This document shows, piece by piece, positions 36,513 to 47,807 of a stretch of DNA of 64,000 nucleotides. This DNA is from Blasia pusilla (lineage: Eukaryota; Marchantiophyta; Marchantiopsida; Blasiales). Both the position numbers and the translations under genes were made by a program. The stretch's first letter is position 1, and each line of letters starts with the position of its first letter. The notes under the pieces were generated by a model. That model worked only from the letters and a program-made list of their open reading frames with translations. It made no database searches and was not told where the DNA came from. The DNA is taken from NCBI GenBank assembly GCA_050084515.1, contig CM114275.1:24986001-25050000 (forward strand), written 5' to 3'.

Positions 36513-37934
36513 CTGGACCAGTTGCGGCCTCTGCAGAGCAACAATCCGGAGACCCCGAGAGACCTTCAATCCACTGTTGGTCTGTTTTCAATGGAGCAGC
36601 ACAGCTTACCATCAACATGGCTGACCCGAATGCTTGCTATTACACCTTTTCGGATGCAAGATCCGTGGACACGGTGAGTAATCTTAGCTGTGCTTTTCGC
36701 CGATCGATACACAAGTCAATTTTGCAATATCGGTTTGAATTCCCTCCACCGTACACGGCAAATCCGTACATTGTAACCTTCTTCTAATTAAGATTAGAGG
36801 AAAGAAATTACAGATCACTTCAGGCCCACTGAGCTGAATCGGATTGTCGGAAACTACTCTGTGCAGGTGTGTTTGATTCGAGGTCGAAAACTTCAATATG
36901 AAGTGAAGAATGGAAAGGATGAAGATGAGAAGAACTTCGTCACAGTTGTACGTTACAGATCCGAAAATCCACTCGGTGCTGCAACTGCTATTTTCAACTG
37001 GAAATATGGCGTGTTCGAGGTAATTCTGTGCGTTTTGTTTTAGCGGACCCCATAACCTGATTGGATTTCAAGGGAAAAAAATTCTAAACATCGGATGATG
37101 AATCACTTCCCACTCTGAAGTAGAGCAACTTTTGTAATTGGTGAGAGAGTCGCGTCTTTCGCAACGAGGAGCTTGGTTTTGCAAAATACACTTAGCAAAC
37201 CGCCCCTCCCTAATTTGCATGTTGTATGTAACCACATCCGGGTCCAAGTAATATCCAAGAGGTCAAAGTCCATGAGGCATTTACTCTCTGCAGACGACCG
37301 CGAGGAAATGCGAGTGGCTCTTAGATACTGATCTTGGCATTTATAATTTGGGCAGATCTCGAATGAAGAGAATGTGGTGATGATGTTGCTACTCGCTTCT
37401 GCCATCAAAGTTTCTATGTCCGAGAAGATCAGACACTTGAGCAAGTGCTCAGAACAGAAACTAGATAAATTCGCATACGCGAGTATCCGGACCTCACACT
37501 GGGGTAAGTGACGAATCTAGAGCAAGTATGCTACAAGTGTGTGTACTGTAGTTAAGCTTGTTTGGCGGAAATTTTATCAATGTGTTGGCGGTCACAATTG
37601 ACACTGCTGTTTCTGCGCTCCTAACCAAAGTGCTCGCACTAACTTCAACATGAGTTCAGGCAACTCTCGACAACGTGAAGACGAATGGTGGACGACTTCA
37701 AGTACGAGTGAACTCAACTTCGCCGAGGGGAGATCGCTACCGAGCGAAGAATCACACCAAGCAACGACGAAAACCTTTGACAGACCCCCTTCTTCTGAGG
37801 GAAACTATGAGACCCTTGATGCTGGAGAAAGCGAATCCGGAGGATGTGGGAGCAGTTGTGGAGGATGTGGAGGGGGTTGTGGTGGTGGGAAATACACATA
37901 CGAGGGTAATGTTGGAGTGGCGTACACCGACTGA
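36513..37934 (+). CDS. GRDP-like protein, C-terminal exons with Gly/Cys-rich tail
   Basis: Continues the gene at 32.5 kb. Proposed exons are about 36513-36673 (AAQLTINMADPNACYYTF), 36867-37019 (VCLIRGRKLQYEVKNG to FNWKYGVFE) and about 37631-37934. The last carries the glycine/cysteine-rich tail CGSSCGGCGGGCGGG and ends at TGA 37932. The first two proposed exons join in phase. The joins 35706 to 36513 and 37019 to 37631 do not keep phase as drawn, so a small exon or a different splice site is missing at each. The tail and order match the GRDP family, so the gene call is good although the exon map here is provisional. Confidence 0.7.
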
Positions 37935-39800
37935 TGAGTTTCTTCTCGACCGACAGTATAAAGTTGTAGCTTTGCTGCCTCCCGGCTTTCTGTGGCGAAC
38001 TGCATGCAAGGATGGATGACCTGGATCCTGAGGATCTAGCGCAACAAGTATGAGTGCGCACGGTGAAGAGGGATGCACATGGACTCGAATCAGAAGGTGG
38101 GGTCGTCTGTAAATCGCTCAATGTCTCCGCAATCTCTCTACAGAAGCCCCACTGGAGACTTGGTGCATACTCAAAAGTGTGAATTAGGACGTACACTATC
38201 ACGATCATGGCTTTCCGGCTTGGAACGACTGAGGTGCTTTCTCCACAATTGAAAATAGTTACTTCTGTAGCCTCGAGATCGAACAAGATTGCAACTTGCG
38301 AATGTCGACTAAACCACGTGGCTGACGATCATCTGCACCACCGGACGGTCAAACAATGGTCCAACTTTCACAGTAAACCAAAATTGAAATGTAAACTGAA
38401 CCTTACCGACACGGTTGCCTCCATCAGGCAAGTTTTAGTTCCTCTTTTAGTGCAAAACATGAGCCTACGATGAGTTGAACGAGCTACCCAGCCAGTTTAA
38501 TACTGAGGTATTCTGTAGACTTTGCCGTTTCATTTGATACGCCGCAGCGTCGGTGCGAGTCTGTGCGAGTCTGAAAACTGTGTACTTTTTTAATTCACAG
38601 CTGTAAAACACCTTTAAACCGATACTTTCCTGGTGGCGTTTCTAGAGGGTCCTGATCGAATATGTCGATTGCTCGAATGATAACTGTTGTAGTGCTTTAG
38701 GTCATTGCATATTGTTATTCTTGTTGTTGGTACTCTGTACCAAACTTTCCCTTCATTCTAGTACCCATATTTTTGTTGGGTACAAGACGCAAACATTTCA
38801 CTGGTGTAGTAGTTGGTTAACTACTACACCAGTGAGTGTCTGACGACTCTGCCACCCGACTTCAGCATAATGTGGTGACAATGTTGGATGAGGCCAAGCG
38901 AGGAGATTCGGTGATGAAGTAGAATATTCGCAACGACGTACTTAGCGATACAATCTGATATAGGGAGGAATATAAACTTTCGGATGGAAAATCCATCGGG
39001 ATAGAAATGAGGGGGGCATAGAGAAAAAAACTTGCCTCCTAACGACCAAAATATATACTATCAGTAGCACCTATAGAATTATGGTTACTATTAGCGTCTC
39101 CAATTGCCTGAGCCAGTCGTAAAAGCCCATTTGTTATGGAATCCCGTTGTCTACAATAAAATATCGCAGTTAAAGACTACCCATTTTTCCACTGGAGATG
39201 ATGGGTGCAATCTTTTCTTGTTCCGTCATTAGTTCAGCGAGTCGGAGCATTACATCTTCGTACCGCACATGTAGCTAGCACTTGCTTCAGTTTTATGTCT
39301 TCCTGCACGTAACTCACTCGACATCTGGCCTGATTCAACCTCACCAGTCAACTTTCCAGCCCAAACCTGCCGGATTGACTCAGGAATTTTTTGTCGGTAC
39401 GTTTATGTAGCGCAGATCCTCCTTCAGTCACCTCCAAGGTCTGCCCTTACTCCGTGTGGTCCAGACTCGCCACTCGCACTATACCATGCATCCTCTTTGG
39501 TCTTCGCTTTGGTGAATTTCACTCTAGAGGGGGGGGGGCGCTCTTTTTTTATCAGCCCGAGTGAGGAAGCTATTGGTGGACGACATTCTCAACACCCTTT
39601 GCTTTCTCGGGTGGATTTTCCATCCCTTTTTTATTTCGTTTGATTGTCTGCCCCTTCCTCCTTCCTCCTCATCTTGGCATACTGATAACGTGACGAATCC
39701 TACCAAATTTCTCTACTCACTTTTATGGTTTCGCTTAATCTCCGGTCTCAATAGGGTCAGCCAGACAGAGATTGTTGGAAGGAGTTTAAGGGGTTGTAAC
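37935..39800. other. Downstream region of the GRDP-like gene, no gene recognised
   Basis: Minus-strand frames at 37714-38286 are shadows of the Gly-rich exon and its flank. A perfect inverted repeat around 38,806-38,834 (TGGTGTAGTAGTT / AACTACTACACCA) could form a hairpin; it lies about 870 bp beyond the stop codon. A run of ten G lies at 39,529-39,538. Confidence 0.5.
38806..38834. repeat. Perfect 13-bp inverted repeat hairpin
   Basis: CTGGTGTAGTAGTT is followed almost at once by AACTACTACACCAG with a 2-3 nt loop. It would form a strong stem in RNA or DNA. It lies downstream of the GRDP-like gene, and its role is unknown. Confidence 0.55.
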
Positions 39801-41780
39801 CTCAAATCTCCATGACAACAGATCCTCTCTATTGCAGTACTCATATTAGATGAGAGCATCTCTCTGCACTCATACGGAATTTTCCTCACCCCTTCCTCAC
39901 TCCCTCTCCAACCCATAGCAATCTCTAGTCGTGGGTCCACAGGAAGAGCCGATTTCATCTCGATGGCAACGAACGCTATCTACTTCGACGAGTGCTTTGC
40001 TTTTGCGCTTCCGCGCGGAACGAAATGCAGTTGGCATGGAGATCAAGACGTCGATCCAGAACTGAAGATTCCAACTTCTGGTCTGTCCCATGAGGATCAT
40101 AGTGCTTCCATAGCCACATCTACATGGGTGGCATCCGATGCGGAGACCCTCTTCTATCCAGGCTCTTCCCGCGCAGATCGATTTCAAACGAAGTGACATC
40201 AACCAGCCACGAGATGATATCATCCGACTCGGACTGGATGATTCGGGGACATCTCAAGCTCTCTCAGGCCGCCCGCACAGGCTCGAGCTGGAAAAAGTAG
40301 TCCCGCATGAACAAAAGGATGGGAACAATGTGCGCCTAACACGAAAGTCAACAAATGTACAGCGGCAACTACATCGGTCTCCAGGTAAACAGTGGTACCC
40401 ACCGGGTGAGCCCGAGTTACTTACTCATCCGCTACTGTTCTGCCGTGAGCCGCATCCCGACCAGACGTTCGCCGAGGGGCGCCTCATCAACTACGTAGAA
40501 GATGGTGGAAAAGATCGCAGCGCAGAGCGAACACATGGCTACGCCAAACACAGAAATGAAGCGACAAGAAAGATGCACGCTTTTGATGGGTTACCGACAA
40601 ATCACGTGCGACCCTACCACGCGAGGAAAGGAATCCGAAGGACCGCACCACTGACACTTCATTCCAAGCCTAACACCATCTTCCATTTCGTTCCATGTCG
40701 TTTCATTTCATTCGGTTGCCATCGAATACTTAATCCGTCACGAACTCCCATAAAAGAAGCCAACAAAATTCCTTGGCCCCCGAAATCTTTCCGGACAGCA
40801 TCTTCTCTTTCCTTTTCTTTTCTTTTACTCTCCTCTCCTATCCTCTCATATGGCGTCGTCCTTCGCTTGCCCTTACGGGAAACTTTCGTCCTCGCAACTC
40901 CACGTTTCTGGATGCGGAGGGAGAGAAACCCGTAAGGCGAGGGGAAGAACATCCCGGCTTGGGGTATCCGAGCCGCAGGGACCCGGACGTCGTCGGGCAG
41001 GCGTGAGAAACTATAGCAGGCTGACCACCCAGAATAACGGCCACGTTTGGAGGTGATAGCATCTCACCCAATATCGACGATAGTAGCATCATAGCGAACA
41101 TCCTCTACTGTCTACAGCCTCTACCGGTCGTGGGCTCATGTCCCGTCGGCGCAGACTCCTCCGGATGCGCGTTCAACTGCCTCGCCATCGCACAGGTGGC
41201 CCATCCCACCGGCTGCTCTTGCCACCGCCAGCTGCCCACGGCAGGTCGCCTGATCTCGCTCAAACCGGGACCGGCCCATCCCAACCTAACTCAACCCGAT
41301 GGGGATGGGGACGGCCGACTGGGGGGCCAGGAGGTCCTTTCATGCTGAGCTGTGCCGTCTTTCTGAGGAGACCCACCTGCGATGCTGAGTTGGCGGCTCG
41401 GGGGATGACTGGCTACTGCCACGTTGCTTTCGGTCGCGTCGGAATGTCACGTAACGGGAACGTGGAGGTCTGACGGCAGTCCCTACAATTGTGCGCCTCC
41501 AAATCCACCTCTTGTGATTCCACCTAGCGTCTCCGCCACGTTAGAAGGAAGGAAAGAAATAGAGGATCACGTGTCACACCCACTCCGTCCACCGAACGCA
41601 TCCGGCCAGGCCGCTTTTGCTCCGCTTCGCAGAGCCCAGCTCCGTGGACGGTAATCCGAGGTGTAACTGCTCGCTTCCAAACACATGTGTGCCATGATGT
41701 GATGTGGACGCATTAGTAGGTCATGTTCTTGCGTATGTTCACGATGCCAGGGAGCGCCACTTCTTACTTATATCTTTTTT
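39801..41780. other. GC-richer region with overlapping frames, possible gene 5' end
   Basis: Long frames on both strands (265 aa plus at 40138-40935, 108 aa minus at 39897-40223) overlap and show no domain. The section 40,790-40,850 is pyrimidine-rich, as in some plant 5' UTRs, and is followed by a start codon at 40850. No splice chain could be followed downstream. Confidence 0.35.
40850..41056 (+). CDS. Possible first exon with transit-peptide-like N-terminus (68 aa)
   Basis: ATGGCGTCG opens after a CT-rich leader. The first residues (MASSFACPYGKLSSSQLHVS) are rich in Ser and Ala, followed by Arg/Lys with almost no acidic residues, the usual look of a plastid transit peptide. The frame stops at 41054 and no later exon was identified. 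It may be an orphan 5' end or chance. Confidence 0.22.
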   Translation: MASSFACPYGKLSSSQLHVSGCGGRETRKARGRTSRLGVSEPQGPGRRRAGVRNYSRLTTQNNGHVWR

Positions 41781-41785
41781 AATGG

Positions 41786-41990
41786 AGACGTTAATGCTAG
41801 AGGTCCATTTAATAGTAATCATAGTTCTCTATGTATTGTTAATATTTTCTCTGTGATTTGGGTCGTTAGGAGGGAAAGCCTTTCTTTCTCTTAGAGGTCG
41901 GTTCCGGCCTATATGTCTATTTTTTGGCTCTCCATGTCCCCTCTTTTGTATCGTGATGGGTTTCCTATCCTTTTTCTACATATATATTTT
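41786..41990 (+). mobile_element. Second LINE 3' tail (diverged)
   Basis: Matches 29,217-29,400 in order: CTAGAGGTCCATTTAATAGTA, GGGTCGTTAGGAGG, CCCCTCTTTTGTA and GTGATGGGTTTCCTATCC. It is more AT-rich than the first copy, as expected for an older insertion. No coding part remains. Confidence 0.55.
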
Positions 41991-42236
41991 ATTTCTTTTC
42001 TTTTGAGGGAATGCGACGTCTATTTTTATTTATGCGAACGGTTATTAGATGCACCAAACGCTTTGTAAGTTTGTAGTAAGTGTTGACCGATGAAAGAGGG
42101 TACGTACTATTTGGATGACTAAGAGTGCTTTTGTTTGTTTCGCTTGCTTTACCTTACCACTCGTTCAAAACCGCTCGTCAATGAGGTTTTTTTAAGCTCT
42201 TAAATTTTAAAAGAGTAATAATAATATTTTATTTTT

Positions 42237-42725
42237 CTAAATAATTTTACTCCTCCATTAAGATTTAAATAAAACCAACTCCATTAAATAATTTCACCCT
42301 TCCATAAAAATTAAACAATATCTATTCTTCCTACCAAAATCACATCCACCATAAGTTAATTTTAAGTAATAAAATAATTTTATTTTTCCATTAAAATTAA
42401 TTATATTTTCCCAAAATATCGAATTTGAATTAATATTATTATATTTTAAGTAATAATATTTTATTATAAAATTTAAATAAATTTTATTTTTTTTATTACC
42501 ATCTTAAATGTACAATTGAATTTGAAAGTAAATATTCCATTTAAACATTCCAATCTTCCAAGTAATTCCACTCTTTAATTAAAATTTAAATAATACCACC
42601 CCCTAAATAATTCCATCCTTCCATAAAGTTTGAACAATATTTACTCTGTTCTTCCCATCAAGATAACACTCATTACTTAATAATTAATTTTAATTAAAAA
42701 AATCATTGCCGTCTTCCATTCAAAT
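42237..42725. repeat. Very AT-rich tract with two diverged ~320-bp units
   Basis: A series TTTCACCCTTCCATAAA...AAACAATATCTATTCTTCC near 42,290 recurs as TTCCATCCTTCCATAAA...GAACAATATTTACTCTGTTC near 42,612. Surrounding AT-rich words agree in order. The units are strongly diverged and non-coding. Confidence 0.5.
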
Positions 42726-42920
42726 TCATTTTCCTTTCCCATCGAATGTGAATTAAGGGAAAAAATTGCAAACTTCTTGCTTATTATTTTATCTTATTAT
42801 ACATATAGGGTCATCCATTATAATTACTAGTTAGCTTGCCCCTGCTACACACAGCAAGAGGTAATATTATAAAGAATAATTATGAAAAAAAAAGAAATTA
42901 AAACAGTGGATATTCTTTTT

Positions 42921-43235
42921 TTAACCCACTCCTCATGTACATAAAATCACCACTAAACCACTCCTCCTAAATATAACCCCCACCAATCAAATGAAATCCC
43001 ACTACTTCCTACAATAATTACTACCCAAAATTTAACCCACTCTTCACATACATAAAATCACCACTAAACCACTCCCCCATAAATATAATCCTCACCAATC
43101 AAATTAAATCCCACTACTTCGTACAAAAATTACTATTAAATTTTAACTCACTCTTCACATACATAAAATCACCCATAAATATAACTCCCAACAAATTAAA
43201 CCTCACTACTTCCTAAAATAATTACTACCCAAAGG
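42921..43235. repeat. Tandem repeat, three copies of ~111 bp
   Basis: Copies start with AACCCACTC (or AACTCACTC) at 42923, 43034 and 43145, an exact 111-bp period, each followed by ACATAAAATCACC and a CACTACTTC segment. The third copy has a short internal deletion. AT-rich and non-coding. Confidence 0.85.
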
Positions 43236-43589
43236 TTTTTATTTCTTCTCAAACCCATAAGAAGTTAAAACATGAATACACGGAAAAAAAATTGAACATG
43301 TTACTATTTTGTCTTGTCTTATTCTACATGTGGGGTTGCGCATTATAGTATGGATAATTAAGATGGATAATTCAAAATTGTGTGTGCAATTGAATTCGAG
43401 CTATCCTATTAGCTTAAACAACTAGCGATTATGTTGGCTAAAAGGACACGTGTCAAAAAGAGAGGCCAAAACTCTCAAAGTTCTTAAATGACATTTTAAA
43501 ATGATTGTGAAGAATCCTATTGGTTTAGAAAGCAAGCAATCTTATTGGTTGAAAGTGCCAAATGTCAAAAGAAGAGATTTTTGCAAAAT

Positions 43590-44233
43590 TTTCGTGCGCA
43601 TACACATCGCTACATAACATATATCGCTGCCGACAAACATACACACAAATACGCACGATCCCATGCTAACTCATGGCATCCAAACAACGAGACAAGAAGT
43701 ACCAAAATATCTCCAATAAATCAAGTAGATCCAATCTCTCTCAACACCATAGCTCTCAAATATGTGCACTCTCACATGTCTCTCTCAATGTCAAACCAAA
43801 CTCACTCTCCTAATGAGAGGCTTGGGTTACACTCACAAAGCAAGGGACCATAGCTCCACCGCCTTGTGCCAAGATGTTCAACAAAGAGAGAATGAGCTCT
43901 CAAGCTCTATCTCCTTCACGTATACCCCCTTGCCTCACCCAAGCTCTCTCCTCGATAACCTATACTCGCAGGTCATCTCCTTGGCTCTTGACATGTTGTA
44001 GCGGGTCAAGGGCACCTTCCCAAAGTGGAAAGTCAACTCTGCCAAATATGGAAACTTACCCAAAATAGTAAATTTCTCTTATGGCTCCAAATGAGCCAAA
44101 ACGAAGGGGAAATCTGCTCTCTCAGGTTTTCCAAGACCTCTGCAGATCATCCTCGACCTTCTAAGCTTGTCTTCCTCTACTTGCGAAGGCACTCCACCAG
44201 ATCTCTCCAATCTATCCTAAAAAGTTGTGACAG
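43590..44233 (-). repeat. 3' LTR of the methyltransferase Gypsy element
   Basis: 644 bp. On the plus strand it reads from TTTCGTGCGC (a mutated TGTCG end) to TTGTGACA. The part 43724-44233 is repeated at 54546-55057 and, diverged, at 56885-57320. The part 43590-43720 is repeated at 44236-44365. Non-coding. Confidence 0.75.
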
Positions 44234-44235
44234 TT

Positions 44236-44365
44236 GTCGTGCGCATACACATCGCTACACAACATATATCACTGTCGAAAAATACACACACAAACACGCA
44301 CGATCCCATGCTAACTCCAAGCATCCAAACAATGACACAAGAAGTACCTAAATATCTCCAATCGC
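44236..44365 (-). repeat. LTR U5 fragment joined end-to-end to the 3' LTR
   Basis: 130 bp matching 43590-43720 closely. Its end (TGTCGTGCGC) is separated from the end of the full LTR (GTGACA) by only GT. On the other side lies a G-run, read on the minus strand as AAGCTAGGGGGGCG, that looks like a polypurine tract. Confidence 0.7.
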
Positions 44366-44542
44366 CCCCCTAGCTTGTGGTTAGGTCCCTCTAACTCCAT
44401 ATAGCCATCTATCCCTACCTACCATGACATACATCTCTCGGACGCTAAGGGCAAAAAGGTCGGGTGCTCATGTGGCCCCATCATTAGTCGCCTTCTTGTC
44501 ATCCATGTCACAAACACAAGCCAGAATCTAGAACTACATACT

Positions 44543-44690
44543 CTATGTACATCTAGGATACATCCATCGTCCCTCAAGAATCCTAGTGAGAGGTGGCGTC
44601 AGACATGCCATATGCCATTCTCTCGAACACCCATCACAAACTAGCATAGTGGCTGCACCACAGGCAGGACCATACAACATACACCGCAAG
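44543..44690 (-). pseudogene. PHD finger at the Gypsy polyprotein C-terminus
   Basis: The last ~46 residues of the minus frame 44869-44543 follow the PHD zinc-finger pattern: C, then MLVCDGC, REWHMAC, TPPLTR, and a final PRC. PHD fingers read histone tails, so in a retroelement this may steer integration to marked chromatin (inference). Two of the eight zinc ligands have become Tyr: the second Cys (CMLY) and the seventh (WMYPRC). Both fit a single G-to-A change in a Cys codon. The finger is therefore broken. Confidence 0.82.
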
Positions 44691-45760
44691 CCTGCAAGAA
44701 CTACTGCTAAGCTCGGATCAACTATACCGTCAATGTTCGGAAGCTGACATGGTGCACAATTACGCACATGGTCCTTCCAAACCATACCATCGCATCCCTC
44801 CAATAAGAGAACACCGGATGGCAAAACCTCACGCACTCTCAAGATAGTGCGCCCTGCAGTCGTATCCAACGTCGTGGATATTGTCTGCTATAAGTAGTCA
44901 TAGTCTCCCTGATGAAACCTCCAAATAGTAGGTCGATAATCACCTCCTCCAATAGTCGCATATCTCAACGTATCACGATGCTGCGTAATCGCCAAGTTCT
45001 CAAATGCCACTAATGATGGGGCCACATGAGCCCTAAACCCTAAACAACTCAACCCTATGGGAAAATGCTTGCATCCATACATCAGGGTCATCAAGGTTCA
45101 ATACCTCCCCAATATCTCGACGAATGGCCGCACGTAAATCTGGCTTTCGGCCATAAAGCAACAAGTACGGTGAGAAAGACGCTAAGAATGCTTGCTTGTT
45201 GAATCTGTATCCCATCGCCAACCACGGAAACAGAAGGTTCCAATCTCCTAGGTGACCTCTCTGCAATCCATACTAGCGTTACCCTCTCTTCACTATCTAC
45301 ACAACCCTTTCCGCTAGTCCATCTGCCTCAAGATGATCTCGCAAAGTGGTGTGGTGGTCGATCAGCGCCTGAAATCCCCCGCGAAACTCTGTACCCTAGT
45401 CTGTCAACACCTGAGCTGGTGCGTCGTAATGACTCAACACTCAATCTAGGAAGAAATACGCTACTCTCTCACTTGCTTTGTCAGGAAAGGCAACCAACTC
45501 TATCCACTTCGAGAAGTGCTCGACCATCACCAATACATAACGACTATGATGCTCCATCAAAGGCAAAGGACTTGCAAAATCCAAACTCCATCTATAACCT
45601 AAACCCATTATCGAAAATGGATGCAACTATGGAGTCGGAGCATTGAATGATCCCCGTAATCGATCACATACCATGCACCTGGAAACAAAGTGCTGAACAT
45701 CAGTTTGCATGCCTCGCCACCAATACTGAATCTGGAGCAAATTGTACGTCCGCTTCACTC
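44691..45760 (-). pseudogene. Gypsy integrase (methyltransferase-bearing element)
   Basis: The order on the minus strand is as follows. A zinc-binding region lies near 45,750-45,650. The core is at 45626-45441 (YRWSLDFASPLPLMEHHSRY, then SKWIELVAFPDKASE). The following part is at 45266-45033 (WNLLFPWLAMGYRFNKQAF, SPYLLLYGRKPD). The C-terminal part is at 45094-44870 (APSLVAFENLAITQHRDT). Several stops interrupt it. Near 45,040 a duplicated 7-bp unit shifts the frame. It closely matches integrase in fragment A at 12.8-13.3 kb. Confidence 0.85.
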
Positions 45761-46640
45761 CAAAATGATCCAACTCCTCGTGGGCCTGATGCACCTAACG
45801 TGCTCTCTGCAAAGGATGAGGTACCACACACACTCTACCATCCTCCCAAACTTGCAACACATGTGTCCCCTCCCACCGAACCGTCTGGCTTGCTGTAGGA
45901 TCCGATCCGATCCCGCATCGCTAGCACCCACTGTGCTCACGACGCTGCCAATACGCAGATACTCCAAGACCACTCCATCATCGTAAATGTCTTGGCCACA
46001 TGTTGTCTCCTCAACGGCCTCAATCTGGCCATAGAAGAACTTGCACTTGCCTGGATGTAGCTTCAGCCCATGTAACTGCAATCGTCAAAACACCTCCTCT
46101 AGATGTCGCTCATGCTCCTCAACCGAGGCGCTTAAGACTACGATATCATCAGCCAAGGCATTCTTTAACCCAAATTGTAAGAACCGCCACTGGTACAGAC
46201 AATCCCTCCCATGAGGATCGATGCCCCAGAATGCCATCCTCCAATCTAAGAGGCAGTTGATGGTATCTGGCTCGCAAATCCAATGAACTGAAGACCTTTG
46301 CATGCCCAATAGCATCAAAGATCTCCTCAAGGGTGGGCATGGCATCTCCACACATCCGCCTATCCGTCCACTTGCCATGCACATCCTTCTTGGCGGGCAT
46401 GAAAATGGCACATGCATACTCTCCATGCGACATCTCCACTAGTCCTGCTCCAATCAAGTCCTGGCTCCTACTCTGAATCAGACCCCTCTCCATGTTAGTG
46501 TACATGTAGGGTCGTCAAAATATCGGTGTGTCACTCGAAAACTCAATGCGGATCCCATTACCCTTCAACGTACCCAAATCATGCATACTAAATGCAAAAT
46601 AGCTCCTATAACTCCTAAGGAACTTGTGTATCTAGCGCCG
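45760..46640 (-). pseudogene. Gypsy reverse transcriptase with internal deletions, RNase H lost
   Basis: Fragments are in order: SRSQDLIGAGLVEMSHGEYA, DVHGKWTDRRMCGD, then MPTLEEIFDAIGHAKVFSSL, YQWRFLQFGLKNA and DDIVVLSASVEEHERHLEEV, ending HGLKLHPGKCKFFYGQIE. A short block after RRMCGD is missing, as is the block between FGLKNA and DDIVV. After FFYGQIE the frame goes straight to the linker before integrase (GQDIYDDGVVLEYLR), so the whole RNase H is deleted. Confidence 0.85.
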
Positions 46641-47807
46641 CTCTCCTGCTGTCAACTTAGGGCCCATATCTGGCTCCCAAGTCTCCATCGTGACTACGGT
46701 AGGACTCTCCGGCGCGGGTGTCGATGGTTGCTATGGTGCAACCCCATCTCGGAAAGTAGCACTCGGTTGCTCCCGTGAATCCAACTGCAAAATCAGATCT
46801 ACTCCACGTGCAGTACTCGGAACTATGCTCGATGTTGTGGCTATCATCTCCTCGCGTACCTACAAAACATCCCAAGAAGTCCAAGGATGTCTCTCTCAAT
46901 CATCCCTGGTGTGTCGATCTCCTTGGGTCTTGCCCCCAGCCATTGCCTCAATCGTCTTGGTAGGCATGGGGCTCACCGACACAACAACTATGATCTGTCG
47001 CATCCGCAAATGACGTCGCTCAGCTACTCCTAAGCTGAAAATCCATGTCAAGCAATTCATGTCCATCGCCTGACCCAAGACATGACGTTGTGATGCCTCT
47101 GATAGTGACGGTGCTGCCGTCACTTTTGTGGGGAATCCCATCGCTCGCTCTCGCTCATTGGCGTTGGGTTCCACCAACCTCTGTACTTGGTCATCCCAAA
47201 CCAAGCCAGGTCCGTCCTCCTTGAATGCATAGGAAGCGGGAAAACTCACAAATGTGGGAAAGGTTGTTTGTGGCATGCCAATCTTGTTGACGAAAATCAA
47301 CGACAGTCAATCATCGTGCCTCGCTGCCTGTGATCGACAACCTCGATCCAGAATAGAATCCACCAAAAAATTGGAGGGGTGTCCACTCTCGCATAGGCCC
47401 TCCCCAAAACCTCATGTAGCATCAAGTTGGTCCACCACAAACATGGGCGACGTGCTTGTGAACCTACATTTGCTGCATCCAACAACACAGTTGGGTTGAT
47501 CCATGCGTGCACGTGATTTGCTCTCGTCACTATGTGGGACCTCGAATAGCCCAAAATCAGCACATTCTCCATGATGTATGTTGGAGTACGGGACTAATGC
47601 TCCTATAAATATTGCAAGATTGGAATCATCTCCCAAAACAACCTGGACCGCCAGTCAGCTAATCCGCTACCCCGTCCAGCACTCGACTGACCCTAACACG
47701 GCTAACCAGCAATGACCAAGTCTATGGTCCCTACCCGCTCCAAGTCCTGCGCTCCCAGCAATGAAATATCACTCGATAGGGAACTCTGGTATCCTTGGAT
47801 AGTGGAC

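Noticed and set aside
37714-38286. 190-aa minus frame over the GRDP last exon
   Set aside because: Shadow of the Gly-rich coding exon on the other strand.
40138-40935. 265-aa plus frame
   Set aside because: No domain. The last part reads a CT-rich tract as Ser/Leu, and opposite frames are also open.
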